This document shows, piece by piece, positions 15,856-15,962 of a DNA stretch of 15,962 nt. How positions within the stretch are numbered: the first letter of the stretch is position 1; each line of letters begins with the position of its first letter. The notes beneath the pieces are model-generated. The model was not told where the DNA came from. It worked only from the letters and a program-made list of their open reading frames with translations, and made no database searches. This DNA is from CAZJRB01 sp964547995 (GTDB lineage: Bacteria; Planctomycetota; Planctomycetia; Pirellulales; Thermoguttaceae): assembly GCA_964547995.1 (NCBI GenBank), contig CAZJRB010000147.1, positions 1-15,962 on the forward strand. The letters run 5' to 3'. The position numbers were made by a program, and so were the translations under genes.

Positions 15856-15962
15856 GGGATTCGTCGGTCCAGTTCAGCCGGAACCTAGCAGGAGGCAGCT
15901 ATCAGACCTAGTCCTTACAGAAGCGAAGTCAAAGAGGGCTTTTCTTGTTTGCCATGAAAGTG

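Overview
This window most likely comes from a planctomycete (Planctomycetota, probably a Pirellulales-type lineage). The evidence is a secreted protein opening with the phylum's characteristic 'EPLEDRRMLA' export tag, tandem golvesin-C-like domains, a large secretin-N-domain protein with Ser/Pro-rich low complexity, an ABC-2 permease carrying EF-hands, and a formylglycine-type sulfatase. No rRNA, tRNA, CRISPR array, phage gene or transposase was recognised. All assignments come from reading the sequence; no database search was run.

Layout. (1) 1-3175, minus strand: the N-terminal 1058 residues of a very large secreted protein that runs off the left edge. It has an export tag, a jelly-roll (carbohydrate-binding-like) domain, an unassigned helical region, and at least three golvesin-like domains encoded by 411-bp tandem repeats. 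(2) 3176-3699: a divergent intergenic region with a good sigma70-like promoter for each flanking gene. (3) 3700-7308, plus: a secreted 1202-aa protein with N-terminal LTxxQ-like segments and a series of secretin N1-like domains, but no visible secretin barrel. (4) 7309-7626: promoter and leader of a three-gene operon. (5) 7627-12706, plus: an ABC-2 exporter operon made of an ATPase, an 857-aa permease whose big extracytoplasmic loop holds two canonical EF-hands and a His-rich stretch, and a membrane-anchored TPR-like protein; the last two genes overlap by 1 nt (TAATG). (6) 12707-12940: the convergent spacer, holding a roughly 150-bp nested palindromic element between 11-bp direct repeats. (7) 15820-12941, minus: a small two-TM protein, a secreted sulfatase, and an MtaA/CmuA-type (URO-D family) methyltransferase. 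The last two overlap by 4 nt (GTGA).

How the genes work together. Genes C-D-E look like one transport unit: energising ATPase, membrane channel, and an anchored helical partner. The sulfatase and the MtaA-like protein are translationally coupled, which suggests a shared catabolic or regulatory context, although no corrinoid protein is present here to define a methyl-transfer pathway. The left-hand exported protein and the secretin-like protein are probably cell-surface or periplasmic and are transcribed divergently. The most unusual items are the Ca2+-binding EF-hands built into an ABC permease, the LTxxQ/secretin-N fusion without a barrel, and the palindromic element at 12735-12884, whose arm differences preserve the local hairpins.
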